Shown here in pieces: positions 1 through 8,561 of a stretch of DNA of 64,000 bases. The stretch is from JAKQIM01 sp964633225 (lineage in GTDB: Bacteria > Chloroflexota > Anaerolineae > Anaerolineales > UBA4823). Under the pieces are notes generated by a model, which did no database searches, was not told the origin of the DNA, and saw nothing but the letters and a program-made list of their open reading frames with translations. Position 1 is the stretch's first letter. Each line of letters opens with the position of its first letter. The position numbers were made by a program, and so were the translations under genes. The stretch is taken from positions 1 through 64,000 of the forward strand of contig CAZWFQ010000011.1 of assembly GCA_964633225.1 (NCBI GenBank), read 5' to 3'.

Positions 1-2
1 TC

Positions 3-2207
3 AACCTGCAGATCGAAGAGGCCGCCTTGACGGGCGAATCGGTGCCGGTAGAAAAACATACCCAGGCGCTAGAGAAGGGCGATCTCCCGGTGGGTGACCG
101 CAAGAACCTGGTCTATGCAGGCACTGCGGTGACGTATGGGCGAGGCAAGGCCCTGGTGACGGCAACCGGCATGAACACTGAGTTTGGCAAGATCGCCAAA
201 ATGCTGCAAGATGTAGAAAGCGGCAAGACCCCACTCCAGCAAAACCTGGATAAGGTGGGAACGGTGTTGGCGCGGGCAGCTTTGGTTGTGGTTGCCATCA
301 TTGTCGCTTTGGGTTTGATGCGCGGCCAGCCCTTCGTTGAAATGCTGATCTTCGGTATCGCCCTGGCTGTGGCAGTTGTCCCCGAAGCGCTGCCTGCTGT
401 GGTGACGATTTCGTTGGCAATTGGCGTGCAAAAGATGGTCAAGCGCAACGCACTGATCCGCCGTTTGCCTGCTGTGGAGACACTCGGCAGCACCTCGGTA
501 ATTTGCTCTGATAAGACCGGCACGCTCACCAAAGACGAGATGACGCTTCGCCGCTTGTACTGCTCTGGGCAGATGATCGGCATCTCGGGGGCGGGCTATG
601 CCCCTGAAGGCACCTTCTCTGTCAATGGCAGCAGCCTGAGCGAGCCATTGCCTGCTCTGCGCCAGATGCTTACTGCCGCCGTTTTGGCCTCAGACACATA
701 CCTGGTGCAAACCGAAAGCGGCAGTTGGGATATCAAGGGTGACCCCACTGAAGGGGCATTGGTGGTGGCCGCGGCCAAGGCCGGGCTGCAAAAAGATGCG
801 CTCGATGCCGCCCATCCGCGCCTGCAAGAGATCCCCTTTTCGTCAGAAACTAAACGCATGACCACCCTGCACGAGGCTGGCGGCAGCATGACCGCCTATG
901 CCAAGGGTGCGCCCGAAGTGATCCTGGCGGGCTGTGATTTTGTGCTGACCGAGACTGGCGTGGCTCCGCTGGACGATGCTGCCCGCCAAAACATCCTGGC
1001 CCAGGCGCAGGCCATGGCGGGTGAAGCCCTGCGCGTACTGGGAATTGCCTCCAAGCCCAACGTGACCCTCGAGACCGCTGAGCGCGGTATGACCTTCTTG
1101 GGCCTGGCTGGCATGATTGACCCGCCGCGCCCCGAAGCGAAGGCTGCCATTGCGCTGTGCACCGAGGCCGGCATCCGCCCGGTAATGATCACCGGCGACC
1201 ACCCGGTTACGGCGCAGGCGGTGGCGCGTGAATTGGGTCTGCTGCACAACGGCGGGCGAGTGGTGACCGGAGCCGAACTGGATGAGATGAGCGACGAACA
1301 ATTGCAAAGCGACGTGGAAGATATCAGCGTTTACGCCCGTGTCTCTCCCTCGCACAAGCTGCGTGTCGTCACAGCCTGGCAGTCACGCGGCCACATTGCC
1401 GCCATGACCGGTGACGGCGTCAATGATGCACCGGCGCTTAAGAAGGCCGATATCGGCATTGCAATGGGCATTACCGGCACCGATGTGACCAAAGAGGCCG
1501 CCGCCATGACCCTCACCGACGATAATTTTGCCTCGATCGTGGCGGCTGTTGAAGAAGGCCGCGGTGTGTTCGGTAACATCAAGAAGTACTTGATGTACCT
1601 GCTCTCATCCAATATCGGTGAGATCGGCCTGATGGCAGGCTCGGCGCTGTTGGGGCTTCCGCTGCCCCTGACCGCGGTGCAAATCCTCTACGTTAACCTG
1701 GCTACCGACGGTTTACCCGCCCTGGCGTTGTCAGTGGATCCGCCAGAAAAAGACCTGATGAAACGCAGGCCGCGTGACCCGCGCATGGGTATCTTCACCC
1801 GCCCGGTGATCACGCTGATGGTGTTGGGCGGCTTGTGGTCTATGCTGATCAACTTGGGCCTGTTCACCTGGGCGCTCAATGCCGGTAAGAGCCTGGAAGA
1901 AGCGATGACCATGACCTTTGTCTCGCTGGTGCTGATCCAGTTCTTCAAGGCCTATAACTTCCGTTCTGACCGGCATTCGATCTTAGATAAGCCGTTTGCG
2001 AACAAATGGCTCAACCTTGCCATCGTGTGGGAAGTTGTTTTGCTCTTTGTGATCCTCTATGTGCCTTTCTTGCATGATGCCTTTGGCACGTACTATCTGC
2101 CCTTGATCGACTGGCTGATTGTAGGCGGGCTAGCGCTGACCATCATTCCGGTGTTAGAGATTGCCAAGTGGATCGAAAGAAAAGGATGGCTCGGGAAGAC
2201 AGAGTAG
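3..2207 (+). CDS. P-type Ca2+/cation-transporting ATPase, 5'-truncated by the window edge
   Basis: The frame is open from the first bases, so the N-terminus lies outside the window; 734 residues are visible. The visible part starts in the actuator domain just before the TGES dephosphorylation motif. It continues with the phosphorylation loop DKTGTLT (around base 510), the MITGDHPVTA motif and the hinge GDGVNDAPALKKADIG, then a hydrophobic C-terminal membrane bundle. This order is typical of type II (SERCA/PMCA-like) ATPases, which export Ca2+ or a related cation across the cytoplasmic membrane. A full-length relative is encoded at 27408-30140. The ion specificity is inferred from family resemblance only. 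The gene ends directly against a transposase relic, but its C-terminus looks complete. Confidence 0.93.
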   Translation, partial: NLQIEEAALTGESVPVEKHTQALEKGDLPVGDRKNLVYAGTAVTYGRGKALVTATGMNTEFGKIAKMLQDVESGKTPLQQNLDKVGTVLARAALVVVAIIVALGLMRGQPFVEMLIFGIALAVAVVPEALPAVVTISLAIGVQKMVKRNALIRRLPAVETLGSTSVICSDKTGTLTKDEMTLRRLYCSGQMIGISGAGYAPEGTFSVNGSSLSEPLPALRQMLTAAVLASDTYLVQTESGSWDIKGDPTEGALVVAAAKAGLQKDALDAAHPRLQEIPFSSETKRMTTLHEAGGSMTAYAKGAPEVILAGCDFVLTETGVAPLDDAARQNILAQAQAMAGEALRVLGIASKPNVTLETAERGMTFLGLAGMIDPPRPEAKAAIALCTEAGIRPVMITGDHPVTAQAVARELGLLHNGGRVVTGAELDEMSDEQLQSDVEDISVYARVSPSHKLRVVTAWQSRGHIAAMTGDGVNDAPALKKADIGIAMGITGTDVTKEAAAMTLTDDNFASIVAAVEEGRGVFGNIKKYLMYLLSSNIGEIGLMAGSALLGLPLPLTAVQILYVNLATDGLPALALSVDPPEKDLMKRRPRDPRMGIFTRPVITLMVLGGLWSMLINLGLFTWALNAGKSLEEAMTMTFVSLVLIQFFKAYNFRSDRHSILDKPFANKWLNLAIVWEVVLLFVILYVPFLHDAFGTYYLPLIDWLIVGGLALTIIPVLEIAKWIERKGWLGKTE

Positions 2208-2538
2208 CCCAGTAGCAATTTACATCACTGGCGCGAATGAACACGACAAATGGTCGACGGATGACTTGATCATCTATACCGTTGTAAAACGTCCGAACGC
2301 CGAACAGCACTTTTGTGGGGATAGAGGCTATAACTACGAAGATGTTCATCAGTTTGTCGGCTTGCACAATTACATTGAGCATATGAAACATCGCCGAAGG
2401 CGCAATGAGCCGAAGGATGAGTGTGCCATACCTGGCGAAAAAAGCTTTCCTGCCCGGCGGTGGGTCGTCTTTTGGCGATCAGGACTGCCAAACCGCAGGC
2501 GGTGCCTGCCGTGGCGGCAGCCCCGGAATAAAGCTTGA
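2208..2538 (+). pseudogene. IS5-family-like transposase C-terminal relic
   Basis: Translation in one frame gives a segment with the look of the DDE core of IS5-type transposases: TGANEHD, then GDRGYNYEDV, then HYxEHM-like and PARRWVV blocks followed by a W-R-S-x-x-N-R-R pattern. The homology begins right after the ATPase stop codon and there is no N-terminal half, no start codon of its own and no visible terminal inverted repeat, so this is a dead fragment rather than an active element. Its 3' end runs into the promoter of the next operon. Family assignment is by eye from conserved motifs. Confidence 0.7.
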
Positions 2539-2563
2539 CGGGCAGGCATTTTGTGATTACAAT
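2535..2563 (+). promoter_or_regulatory. Sigma70-type promoter of the TetR/ABC operon
   Basis: TTGACG at 2535-2540 and TACAAT at 2558-2563 are separated by exactly 17 bases. The same hexamer pair with the same spacing recurs in front of the cobalamin riboswitch (61095-61123). Transcription would start near 2570, inside the first operator. Confidence 0.8.
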
Positions 2564-2564
2564 A

Positions 2565-2595
2565 TGACCGTCTGGTCACATGACCGGGCGGTCAT
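2565..2595. promoter_or_regulatory. Two tandem TetR-type operators
   Basis: Two near-identical palindromes, TGACC-gtct-GGTCA (2565-2578) and TGACC-gggc-GGTCA (2581-2594), lie 16 bp apart centre to centre, immediately downstream of the -10 box. The TGACC/GGTCA half-site with a short spacer is a common TetR-family operator form. The TetR gene in the same operon is the obvious ligand, which implies autorepression by blocking transcription start. Confidence 0.75.
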
Positions 2596-2618
2596 ATTAC
2601 TTAAAGGAGCAAAACAAA

Positions 2619-2825
2619 ATGGATATTCTTACCATCCTCGCCATCTTTCTGGTGCTCTATGGGCTGGCCTGCCTGTATGTGGGGCTGGCAAAGCCCAAGG
2701 CCATCTGGAGTTTGGACAAGCTGCAAGGGTTTGTGCAATTGTTGGGCGAAAAAGGCACCGTGATCATGCTGGCGATCTTGGGATTGGCCACGCTGGCAGG
2801 CGGAATTTTCTTGTTCACTCGTTAG
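2619..2825 (+). CDS. Small two-helix membrane protein, first gene of the TetR/ABC operon
   Basis: The product has 68 residues. The start ATG is preceded by AAAGGAG at 2604-2609 with good spacing. The protein has an N-terminal hydrophobic helix (about residues 4-22), a short polar segment rich in Lys and Trp, and a second hydrophobic helix (about 47-65) ending FLFTR. I do not recognise a family. It is the first gene after the tandem operators and lies only 3 bases before the TetR gene, so it is co-transcribed with the exporter. It may be an accessory or sensor subunit, but nothing in the sequence proves that. Confidence 0.75.
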   Translation: MDILTILAIFLVLYGLACLYVGLAKPKAIWSLDKLQGFVQLLGEKGTVIMLAILGLATLAGGIFLFTR

Positions 2826-2828
2826 CTT

Positions 2829-3482
2829 ATGCCCACCGAAACCTATTTCAACCTGCCAGAAGAAAAGCGCGCTCACCTGCTCGATGTTCTGCTGGATGAG
2901 TTTTCGGCGAACGATTATAAAAACGTCTCGATTGGCCGGGTTGTTGAGCGCGCCGGGATTGCCAAGGGCAGTTTTTACCAGTATTTTGCCGACAAGAAGG
3001 ATTGTTACCTGTACCTGATCCAGCTTGGCATGGATGAGAAGACGGCCTTTTTGCGCCAGGCGCCGCCAGCCGAACATTCCGGTGATCTGTTTTTTCAACT
3101 GCGCTGGCTGTTAGAAGCCGGGATGCAGTACCAGTTCAGCAATCCCCGGCTGGCCCAGATCAGCTACAAGGCGCTTTTTGATGATGTGCCTCTGCCCGAT
3201 GAAACCCTACAGGTTATCCGCCACGGCAGCTATGCTTACTTCCGGCAGATGGTGCAGGCGGGCATCGCCGGCGGCACGCTGGACCCGCAGGTGGATGCCG
3301 ATACGGCAGCCTTTCTGCTCAATGTCACCTTCACCCAACTCGGTCAGTACCTGATGGAACGATTTCAGATCAGCCCCGAAAGCTTACTTACCGGAGGGGC
3401 GGCCTCATTCCAGCGGGACGAAATCCGCCGCACTATCAACCAGGTCATCACGGTGCTAGAACAAGGATTGCGGAAGAAATGA
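2829..3482 (+). CDS. TetR/AcrR-family transcriptional regulator
   Basis: The product has 217 residues. The N-terminal helix-turn-helix (about residues 25-55) reads VSIGRVVERAGIAKGSFYQYF, a textbook TetR DNA-binding domain, here given in part only. The C-terminal ligand domain is alpha-helical and not assignable to a known inducer. The gene sits between the small membrane protein and the ABC ATPase; its stop overlaps the ATPase start by 4 bases (ATGA). The upstream tandem palindromes are its probable operators, giving an autorepressed operon that is switched on by a transported toxic compound. This logic is inferred from family behaviour. Confidence 0.93.
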   Translation: MPTETYFNLPEEKRAHLLDVLLDEFSANDYKNVSIGRVVERAGIAKGSFYQYFADKKDCYLYLIQLGMDEKTAFLRQAPPAEHSGDLFFQLRWLLEAGMQYQFSNPRLAQISYKALFDDVPLPDETLQVIRHGSYAYFRQMVQAGIAGGTLDPQVDADTAAFLLNVTFTQLGQYLMERFQISPESLLTGGAASFQRDEIRRTINQVITVLEQGLRKK

Positions 3483-4336
3483 ATATGATTGCTGTTGAAA
3501 ACCTCAATTTTACTTATGCGGGTGCAAACACGCCCGCTGTCAGGGGTTTGAATTTTGAGATCCAGGTGGGTGAGATTTTTGGCTTCTTGGGGCCCAGCGG
3601 TGCAGGCAAATCCACCACCCAAAAGATCCTCATCAAGCTGCTGCGTGATTTTTCGGGGGCTATTCGCATCCTTGACCGTGACCTGCGCACCTGGGATAAC
3701 ACCTATTACGAGCAGGTTGGGGTCAGCTTTGAGCTGCCCAACCACTACGGCAAACTGACCGCCCTCGAAAACCTGCGTTACTTTAGTCGCCTTTATCAGA
3801 ATGAAACCGTCGCGCCTGAAACGCTGCTGGAGATGGTTGGCCTGGCTGAAGATGGCAACTTGCTGGCCTCACAATACTCCAAAGGCATGAAGATCCGCCT
3901 GAACCTGGCCCGGGCCCTGATCCATAACCCGAAACTGCTCTTCCTTGATGAGCCAACTGCCGGTCTGGACCCTGTCAACGCGCGCCGGATTAAAGATTTG
4001 ATCAAATCCCAAAAAGATGCCGGGCGAACGATCTTTTTGACCACACATGATATGACAATTGCGGACGATCTGTGCGACCGGGTCGCTTTTATTGTCGATG
4101 GGCAGATCAACCTGATCGACGCGCCGCGCGCCCTCAAGCTTCAGTATGGGCGCAGGGATGTGCGGGTGGAATACCAGGCTAATGGGAGCACTGAAACACA
4201 GGAATTCCCGCTCCAGGGGCTGGCAGACAACCCGGCCTTTCTGCAAAGCCTGCGCCAGCCGGTGCAAACCATCCACACCCAAGAAGCCACCCTGGAGGAT
4301 ATCTTCATCAAGGCCACCGGGCGGAGCCTGGCATGA
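3479..4336 (+). CDS. ABC transporter ATP-binding protein (drug-export type)
   Basis: The product has 285 residues. Walker A is GPSGAGKST (about residues 39-47), the signature is YSKGMKIRLNLAR, and Walker B is LLFLDEPTAGLD, followed by the switch His in LTTHD. The C-terminal extension after about residue 215 is typical of ATPases that pair with ABC-2-type export permeases. It is translationally coupled to TetR upstream (4-base overlap) and to the first permease downstream (4-base overlap). With its two permeases it would form a heteromeric exporter resembling the three-gene fluoroquinolone exporter family described in mycobacteria; the substrate here is unknown. Confidence 0.93.
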   Translation: MNMIAVENLNFTYAGANTPAVRGLNFEIQVGEIFGFLGPSGAGKSTTQKILIKLLRDFSGAIRILDRDLRTWDNTYYEQVGVSFELPNHYGKLTALENLRYFSRLYQNETVAPETLLEMVGLAEDGNLLASQYSKGMKIRLNLARALIHNPKLLFLDEPTAGLDPVNARRIKDLIKSQKDAGRTIFLTTHDMTIADDLCDRVAFIVDGQINLIDAPRALKLQYGRRDVRVEYQANGSTETQEFPLQGLADNPAFLQSLRQPVQTIHTQEATLEDIFIKATGRSLA

Positions 4337-5043
4337 AGCGCTTTCTCAACACTTTACAGTGGGATATCATCCGCCAATACCGCAACGGGTTTTACTTTGT
4401 CTCGGCTTTTGTGGCTGTGACGATGGCGATTTTGTTCCGCCAGCTTGGAGATGTCAATTGGGCGGTCTGGTGGCCCCCCATCCTGCTTGAAAATCTGGTG
4501 ATGAACGCCTTTTACTTTTTGGCTGGTATGGTCTTGCTCGAAAAGGGGGAAGGAACGCTTGAAGTTCAGGTTGTGACGCCCCTGCGCGATTGGGAATACT
4601 TGCTCTCGAAAGTTGTCAGCCTGTTTGTGCTATCTGCCGTCGAATCTCTGGTGGTGATCGTTCTGGTCAGTGGGGCTGGCTTCAACTGGCTTTGGATGTT
4701 GTTGGGGATTGCTTTCTTCGTTGCCATATATGCGCTGTACGGCTTTTTTGTGGTTTCGCGCTACGATGCGATTGCCGACTTCATCCTGCCCTCAGTGCTG
4801 TGGACGGTGGGCTTTTCTTTGCCGCTGCTGCATTACTTTGATTTGTGGCAGCACTGGAGCCTATACCTGCATCCCATGCAAGCCCCCCTCATTTTGATCC
4901 GGGCTGCTTACCAGCCTCTCCCGGCCTGGCAGATCGCTTATGGCATTCTTTACGCCAGCCTGTGGGTGGCAGTTGGTTACCTGGTCAGTCAGCGGGCGTT
5001 TTACCGCTTTGTGGTGACCAAGGAAGGAGTTCGCAAACGATGA
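4333..5043 (+). CDS. ABC-2-type export permease, subunit 1
   Basis: The product has 236 residues and about six hydrophobic segments. A cytoplasmic loop with the sequence EKGEGTLEVQVVTPLR after the second helix is the coupling-helix region seen in ABC-2 permeases (bacteriocin, daunorubicin and fluoroquinolone exporter types). It overlaps the ATPase stop by 4 bases and the next permease start by 4 bases, so stoichiometric synthesis is likely. It would form half of the membrane channel. Confidence 0.88.
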   Translation: MKRFLNTLQWDIIRQYRNGFYFVSAFVAVTMAILFRQLGDVNWAVWWPPILLENLVMNAFYFLAGMVLLEKGEGTLEVQVVTPLRDWEYLLSKVVSLFVLSAVESLVVIVLVSGAGFNWLWMLLGIAFFVAIYALYGFFVVSRYDAIADFILPSVLWTVGFSLPLLHYFDLWQHWSLYLHPMQAPLILIRAAYQPLPAWQIAYGILYASLWVAVGYLVSQRAFYRFVVTKEGVRKR

Positions 5044-5783
5044 ATATGATCCAAGCGCTGCGCGCCCTGGGGCCGATTGACGTTCGCAGTGTGCGCCGCG
5101 ATAACACGCTCTCGTGGATGGTTTTCATCCCCATTGCCAGTACGGTCGCTTTGCGTTTTGGCATGCCACCGCTCACGGCGCGCATCCTTGAACGTTATGA
5201 TTTCAACCTGGAACCTTACTATCCCGTTCTATTGGCTTATCTCTTTGTTATCATGGCGCCGATGGTGTTTTCTGTGTTGATCAGTTTCTTGCTGTTGGAT
5301 GAAAAAGACGACAAAACTCTGACCGCCCTGCAAGTGACGCCGCTCTCTCTGAATGCTTATCTTGCCTACCGCATCACGGTCCCGGTGCTGCTGACGCTTG
5401 TGATCATGTTTGTGATTTTCCCTATTTCTGGGATGGATGACCTGGGCTTAGGTGATATTTCTCTGATCGCGATTGCCGCTGCCCCGCTCTCGCCGATGTT
5501 TGCCCTGTTTTTGGCGTCTTTTGCCGAAAATAAAGTGCAAGGCTTTGCCCTGATGAAGATGGTTGGCTTTATCCTGTTTATCCCGGTTTTTGCTTATTTC
5601 ACACACTCTGGTTGGGAGCTGGCTTTTGGGTTGATCCCAACTTACTGGCCGATGAAAGTTTATTGGTTGTTGTCCAGCGGTCAAACGGAGGGCGTTTGGG
5701 TATATCTACTGGTGGCAGTGCTTTACCAATCTGCCCTCACGGCCCTCTTTGCCAGGCGCTTCAACCAGTCTATGGTGCGCTAA
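5040..5783 (+). CDS. ABC-2-type export permease, subunit 2
   Basis: The product has 247 residues starting MNMIQALRALGP; the ATG at 5040 overlaps the preceding stop (ATGA). An upstream in-frame extension exists but lies wholly inside subunit 1 and is not credible. About six membrane helices are seen, and the same coupling-loop pattern as subunit 1 (LLDEKDDKTLTALQVTPL) follows the second helix. The two permeases are therefore diverged paralogues forming a heterodimer with the ATPase. The operon ends at the strong terminator at 5816. Confidence 0.88.
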   Translation: MNMIQALRALGPIDVRSVRRDNTLSWMVFIPIASTVALRFGMPPLTARILERYDFNLEPYYPVLLAYLFVIMAPMVFSVLISFLLLDEKDDKTLTALQVTPLSLNAYLAYRITVPVLLTLVIMFVIFPISGMDDLGLGDISLIAIAAAPLSPMFALFLASFAENKVQGFALMKMVGFILFIPVFAYFTHSGWELAFGLIPTYWPMKVYWLLSSGQTEGVWVYLLVAVLYQSALTALFARRFNQSMVR

Positions 5784-5815
5784 AACCGTCAGGTGGTTCC
5801 CGGAAATTGATCTGG

Positions 5816-5859
5816 AAAACAACACCCCTGTGCCTGGAAAGGTGCGGGGGTGTTGTTTT
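5816..5859. terminator. Bidirectional intrinsic terminator
   Basis: A perfect 13-bp stem (5816-5828 with 5847-5859, AAAACAACACCCC against its complement) encloses an 18-base loop. The stem itself begins with A-run and ends with T-run, so it can work for the plus-strand ABC operon and for the converging minus-strand CaCA operon. Confidence 0.85.
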
Positions 5860-5887
5860 AAACGATCGATTTTGCCTTACATCAACA

Positions 5888-6880
5888 TCACGGCGTAACG
5901 CCCCGGCTGTACAACAGCCACAAGCCAGAAAAGTATAAAAGGATCAATGCCAGGGCGTCGATCTCGATGATCCATATCCGCCGTTCCAGGCGCGCCAGGT
6001 TACCAATCAACGCCAGGCCAGTCATCAGCAGGCCGAGCACACCCACCAGCAAGAAGGCCGGGTCAATTACGCTCAAGAAGCGCCCCTGAAAATAGAAGAT
6101 ATCCGTCAGGCCGAGGGCAAACATATTGAACAGGTTGCTGCCGAACAGGTTGCCGATGGCCATGTCGTCGGCGCCCAGTTTGACTGCGGAAATGGTGGTG
6201 ATCAATTCGGGCAAAGAGGTGACCACGGCAACCAGGGTCGTGCCCACAAAAGTCGTTCCCAGCCCGGTGATCTCTGCAATTTCTGTGCTGGAACGCACCA
6301 TCCAGGGGGTCACCAGCACCAACATCAAGGCTGCCAGCCCAAAGCCAACCAATCCTTGCCATAGAAGCGGCGTCCCTTCAGGGATTTTCATTTGTGCATC
6401 GGGTTTGATGATCTTGTGCACCTGATTCCTTTGGATCAAACGCAGGCCGATCATATAAACCAGGATGATTGCGATGCTATCCAGGCCAACCCAGCCGATC
6501 TGGACTTCAATGTCGGCCAGGATGAAGAATACTGCCAGGCCAATCAAGAACACCGTCAGGCTGCCGGTCAGGGCGTGCTTGAGCGCTGCTTTGCGTAAGA
6601 TGCGGTCTTTGCGGTGCATCAAATCGAGAATTGCCAACAAGAACATGTTGAAGAGATTGCTGCCAAACAAGTTGCCAGCCGCCAGGTTGGGAACGCCTTG
6701 CGAGAGCGAGCTGATCGTGGTCAACACCTCGGGTAGGGATGTGGCCCCGGCTAACAAGATCACGCCGATGAACATGCCGCCCAGGCCGGTGCGTACTGCA
6801 ATCACGTCCCCATATTTGGCCAATTGCATTGCAGCAAAGACGATCAAAGCTGCGCTGAAGAGAAATATGATCCAGATCAT
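5888..6880 (-). CDS. CaCA-family Na+/Ca2+ (cation/H+) exchanger
   Basis: The product has 330 residues from MIWIIF. Longer in-frame starts run into the preceding gene, whose stop is one base away. Two homologous halves each hold the alpha-repeat of the Ca2+:cation antiporter superfamily: GATSLPEVLTTISS with GNLFGSNLFN (about residues 45-80) and VTSLPELITTISA with GNLFGSNLFN (about residues 210-250). About ten membrane helices are visible. It would exchange Ca2+ against Na+ or H+ at the cytoplasmic membrane. It is the last gene of a five-gene minus-strand operon that includes a PII-like protein directly upstream, a possible regulator. Confidence 0.9.
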   Translation of the reverse strand: MIWIIFLFSAALIVFAAMQLAKYGDVIAVRTGLGGMFIGVILLAGATSLPEVLTTISSLSQGVPNLAAGNLFGSNLFNMFLLAILDLMHRKDRILRKAALKHALTGSLTVFLIGLAVFFILADIEVQIGWVGLDSIAIILVYMIGLRLIQRNQVHKIIKPDAQMKIPEGTPLLWQGLVGFGLAALMLVLVTPWMVRSSTEIAEITGLGTTFVGTTLVAVVTSLPELITTISAVKLGADDMAIGNLFGSNLFNMFALGLTDIFYFQGRFLSVIDPAFLLVGVLGLLMTGLALIGNLARLERRIWIIEIDALALILLYFSGLWLLYSRGVTP

Positions 6881-6881
6881 G

Positions 6882-7226
6882 CTAGCCTTCCGGATTATCG
6901 AGGGGAACGCCGCGCACAAAAGCTAACGGCCAGGCCGCAAATACGCCTGTATTTGGTCCGTTGAGGTCTGTGACCACATTCTCGGTGGCGTGCAAGCAGT
7001 CTTGTACCCTTTGTTCGTTTTGCACAATCACAAAGAGGGTCAGGTGGCCTTCTTCTACCAGAGCTGATGTATGAAAAAGATACCGCATGGGCACGCTTTT
7101 TTGCCGCAGGCGTTGGATGCCGGTGCTTTCAACAATGGTGGCGCCGCGGATGCCAACACTATTCCAGGCTTCCAGAACTTCATCCAACTGGTCAGGGTTA
7201 TCCAATACAAGCATGATCATGTACAT
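6882..7226 (-). CDS. Small PII-like protein
   Basis: The product has 114 residues from MYMIML; the start is set by GGAGGT four bases upstream (another ATG two codons later is also possible). The pattern MLVLDNPDQLDEVLEAW, then GATIVESTG, and a hydrophobic VAWP-like C-terminal strand recalls the ferredoxin-like fold of nitrogen-regulatory PII and PII-like trimers, but the T-loop and nucleotide motifs are not clearly conserved. It lies one base before the CaCA exchanger and behind the ArsB/NhaD transporter, so it probably senses a small ligand and regulates one of these transporters. That role is inference. Confidence 0.72.
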   Translation of the reverse strand: MYMIMLVLDNPDQLDEVLEAWNSVGIRGATIVESTGIQRLRQKSVPMRYLFHTSALVEEGHLTLFVIVQNEQRVQDCLHATENVVTDLNGPNTGVFAAWPLAFVRGVPLDNPEG

Positions 7227-7271
7227 AGCTACCTCCATTCTATTTGATTATGATGACCTTTGCGTTTTTCA

Positions 7272-8561
7272 TTAACGGGTAAACAATGGGTATAGCAAAA
7301 GATATAAGATGCTGGCGGCTGTGCAGGTAACCATCATCACCGGTAGACCGCGTTTGTTCCATAACTTGGCAGTGATTGGGGAGCGCGTGCGCTCAGAAAT
7401 GCTGGCTACCACGATATTGGCAGTGGAGCCGATGATCGTCCCATTGCCGCCAAAGCCTGCACCAAAGGCCAATGCCCACCACAAAGGCAGTACATTAACT
7501 CCATGCGCTTCTAACCCCTGGAGCACCGGAATGAGGGCGATGGTGATTGGTACATTATCCACAAAAGCAGAAAGCACCGCTGAGAACCAGAGTAATACCA
7601 ACCCAAAGAGCACCGGGGGAATGGCATATATTTTTTCTAACAAGGTGACAATGCCTCCCAATACACCAGAAGCCTCCAGCCCACCAACCATCACGAACAG
7701 CGCACCAAAGAATACCAGCACACTCCATTCAACTCGCCGTAGAACGGCGTTGACCTCTGGGCGTACCCAAACCAGTGCAATGGCTGCCGCGCTCAAGGCC
7801 ACAAAAGCAGGGCTCAGGTGGAGTGTTTCCTCAAAGAAAAACATCAAGATCGCCAGGCCAAGTACAACCAGCACCCGCCGGGCAGTCTTGGGATCATCCA
7901 ACGATTCACGAGGGTTAAGCTTCAGCACCGCGGCTGCATTTTTGGGGTTGGCAGCTAACTCGCGGCGGAACAAGTAACGTAAGACCCACAGGGCCAGCAG
8001 CCAGGCCACGAGTACAACCGGTAAAGAATGCGTAAGGAAGTCACCAAATGAAAAGCCTGCCGCTGATGCAATGAGCACGTTTGGGGGATCGCCTACCATG
8101 GTAGACACCCCCCCGGTGTTAGAGAGCAAGGCTTCGGCTATCAAGTAAGGAGTAGGGTTGGTGCCCAAAATTTCGCAGATCAAGATCGTCACCGGCGCAA
8201 TCAACACCACCGTGGTTACGTTATCCAGGAACATTGAGACCACAGTGGTCACTGTGCCAAGCAAGATGAGCAGACGGACCGGATGCCCACGCGATACATG
8301 CCCCGCCCAAACAGCCAGGAATTGGAAGAAGCCGGTTGGCTCCAGTAGTGACACCAGGATCATCATTCCCGAGAGCAAGCCCAGTGTATTGAAGTCTATG
8401 GATGCAATGGCCTGGCTTTCGCTGTAAAAATCTAACAGCTTACCCAGTCCCACCATCAGAACGGCTCCCAGCAAGCCAACAATGGTGCGATTAAGCTTTT
8501 CTGAAAAAATCAGCCATAGGCTGGCAAGAAAGATCAGGGAAGCAAGGATTTGTGCGATCAT
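7272..8561 (-). CDS. ArsB/NhaD-type ion transporter
   Basis: The product has 429 residues and about eleven membrane helices. Family-diagnostic stretches are FLDNVTTVVLIAPV (about residue 112) and GVSTMVGDPPNVLIAS (about residue 152), with the second-half counterpart AFVDNVPITIALIP and GNGTIIGSTANIV. This two-repeat layout belongs to the ion-transporter superfamily that includes NhaD Na+/H+ antiporters, ArsB and citrate carriers. Substrate cannot be read from sequence; its linkage to a CaCA exchanger favours a cation/H+ role. Its start overlaps the CBS gene stop by 4 bases. Confidence 0.87.
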   Translation of the reverse strand: MIAQILASLIFLASLWLIFSEKLNRTIVGLLGAVLMVGLGKLLDFYSESQAIASIDFNTLGLLSGMMILVSLLEPTGFFQFLAVWAGHVSRGHPVRLLILLGTVTTVVSMFLDNVTTVVLIAPVTILICEILGTNPTPYLIAEALLSNTGGVSTMVGDPPNVLIASAAGFSFGDFLTHSLPVVLVAWLLALWVLRYLFRRELAANPKNAAAVLKLNPRESLDDPKTARRVLVVLGLAILMFFFEETLHLSPAFVALSAAAIALVWVRPEVNAVLRRVEWSVLVFFGALFVMVGGLEASGVLGGIVTLLEKIYAIPPVLFGLVLLWFSAVLSAFVDNVPITIALIPVLQGLEAHGVNVLPLWWALAFGAGFGGNGTIIGSTANIVVASISERTRSPITAKLWNKRGLPVMMVTCTAASILYLLLYPLFTR

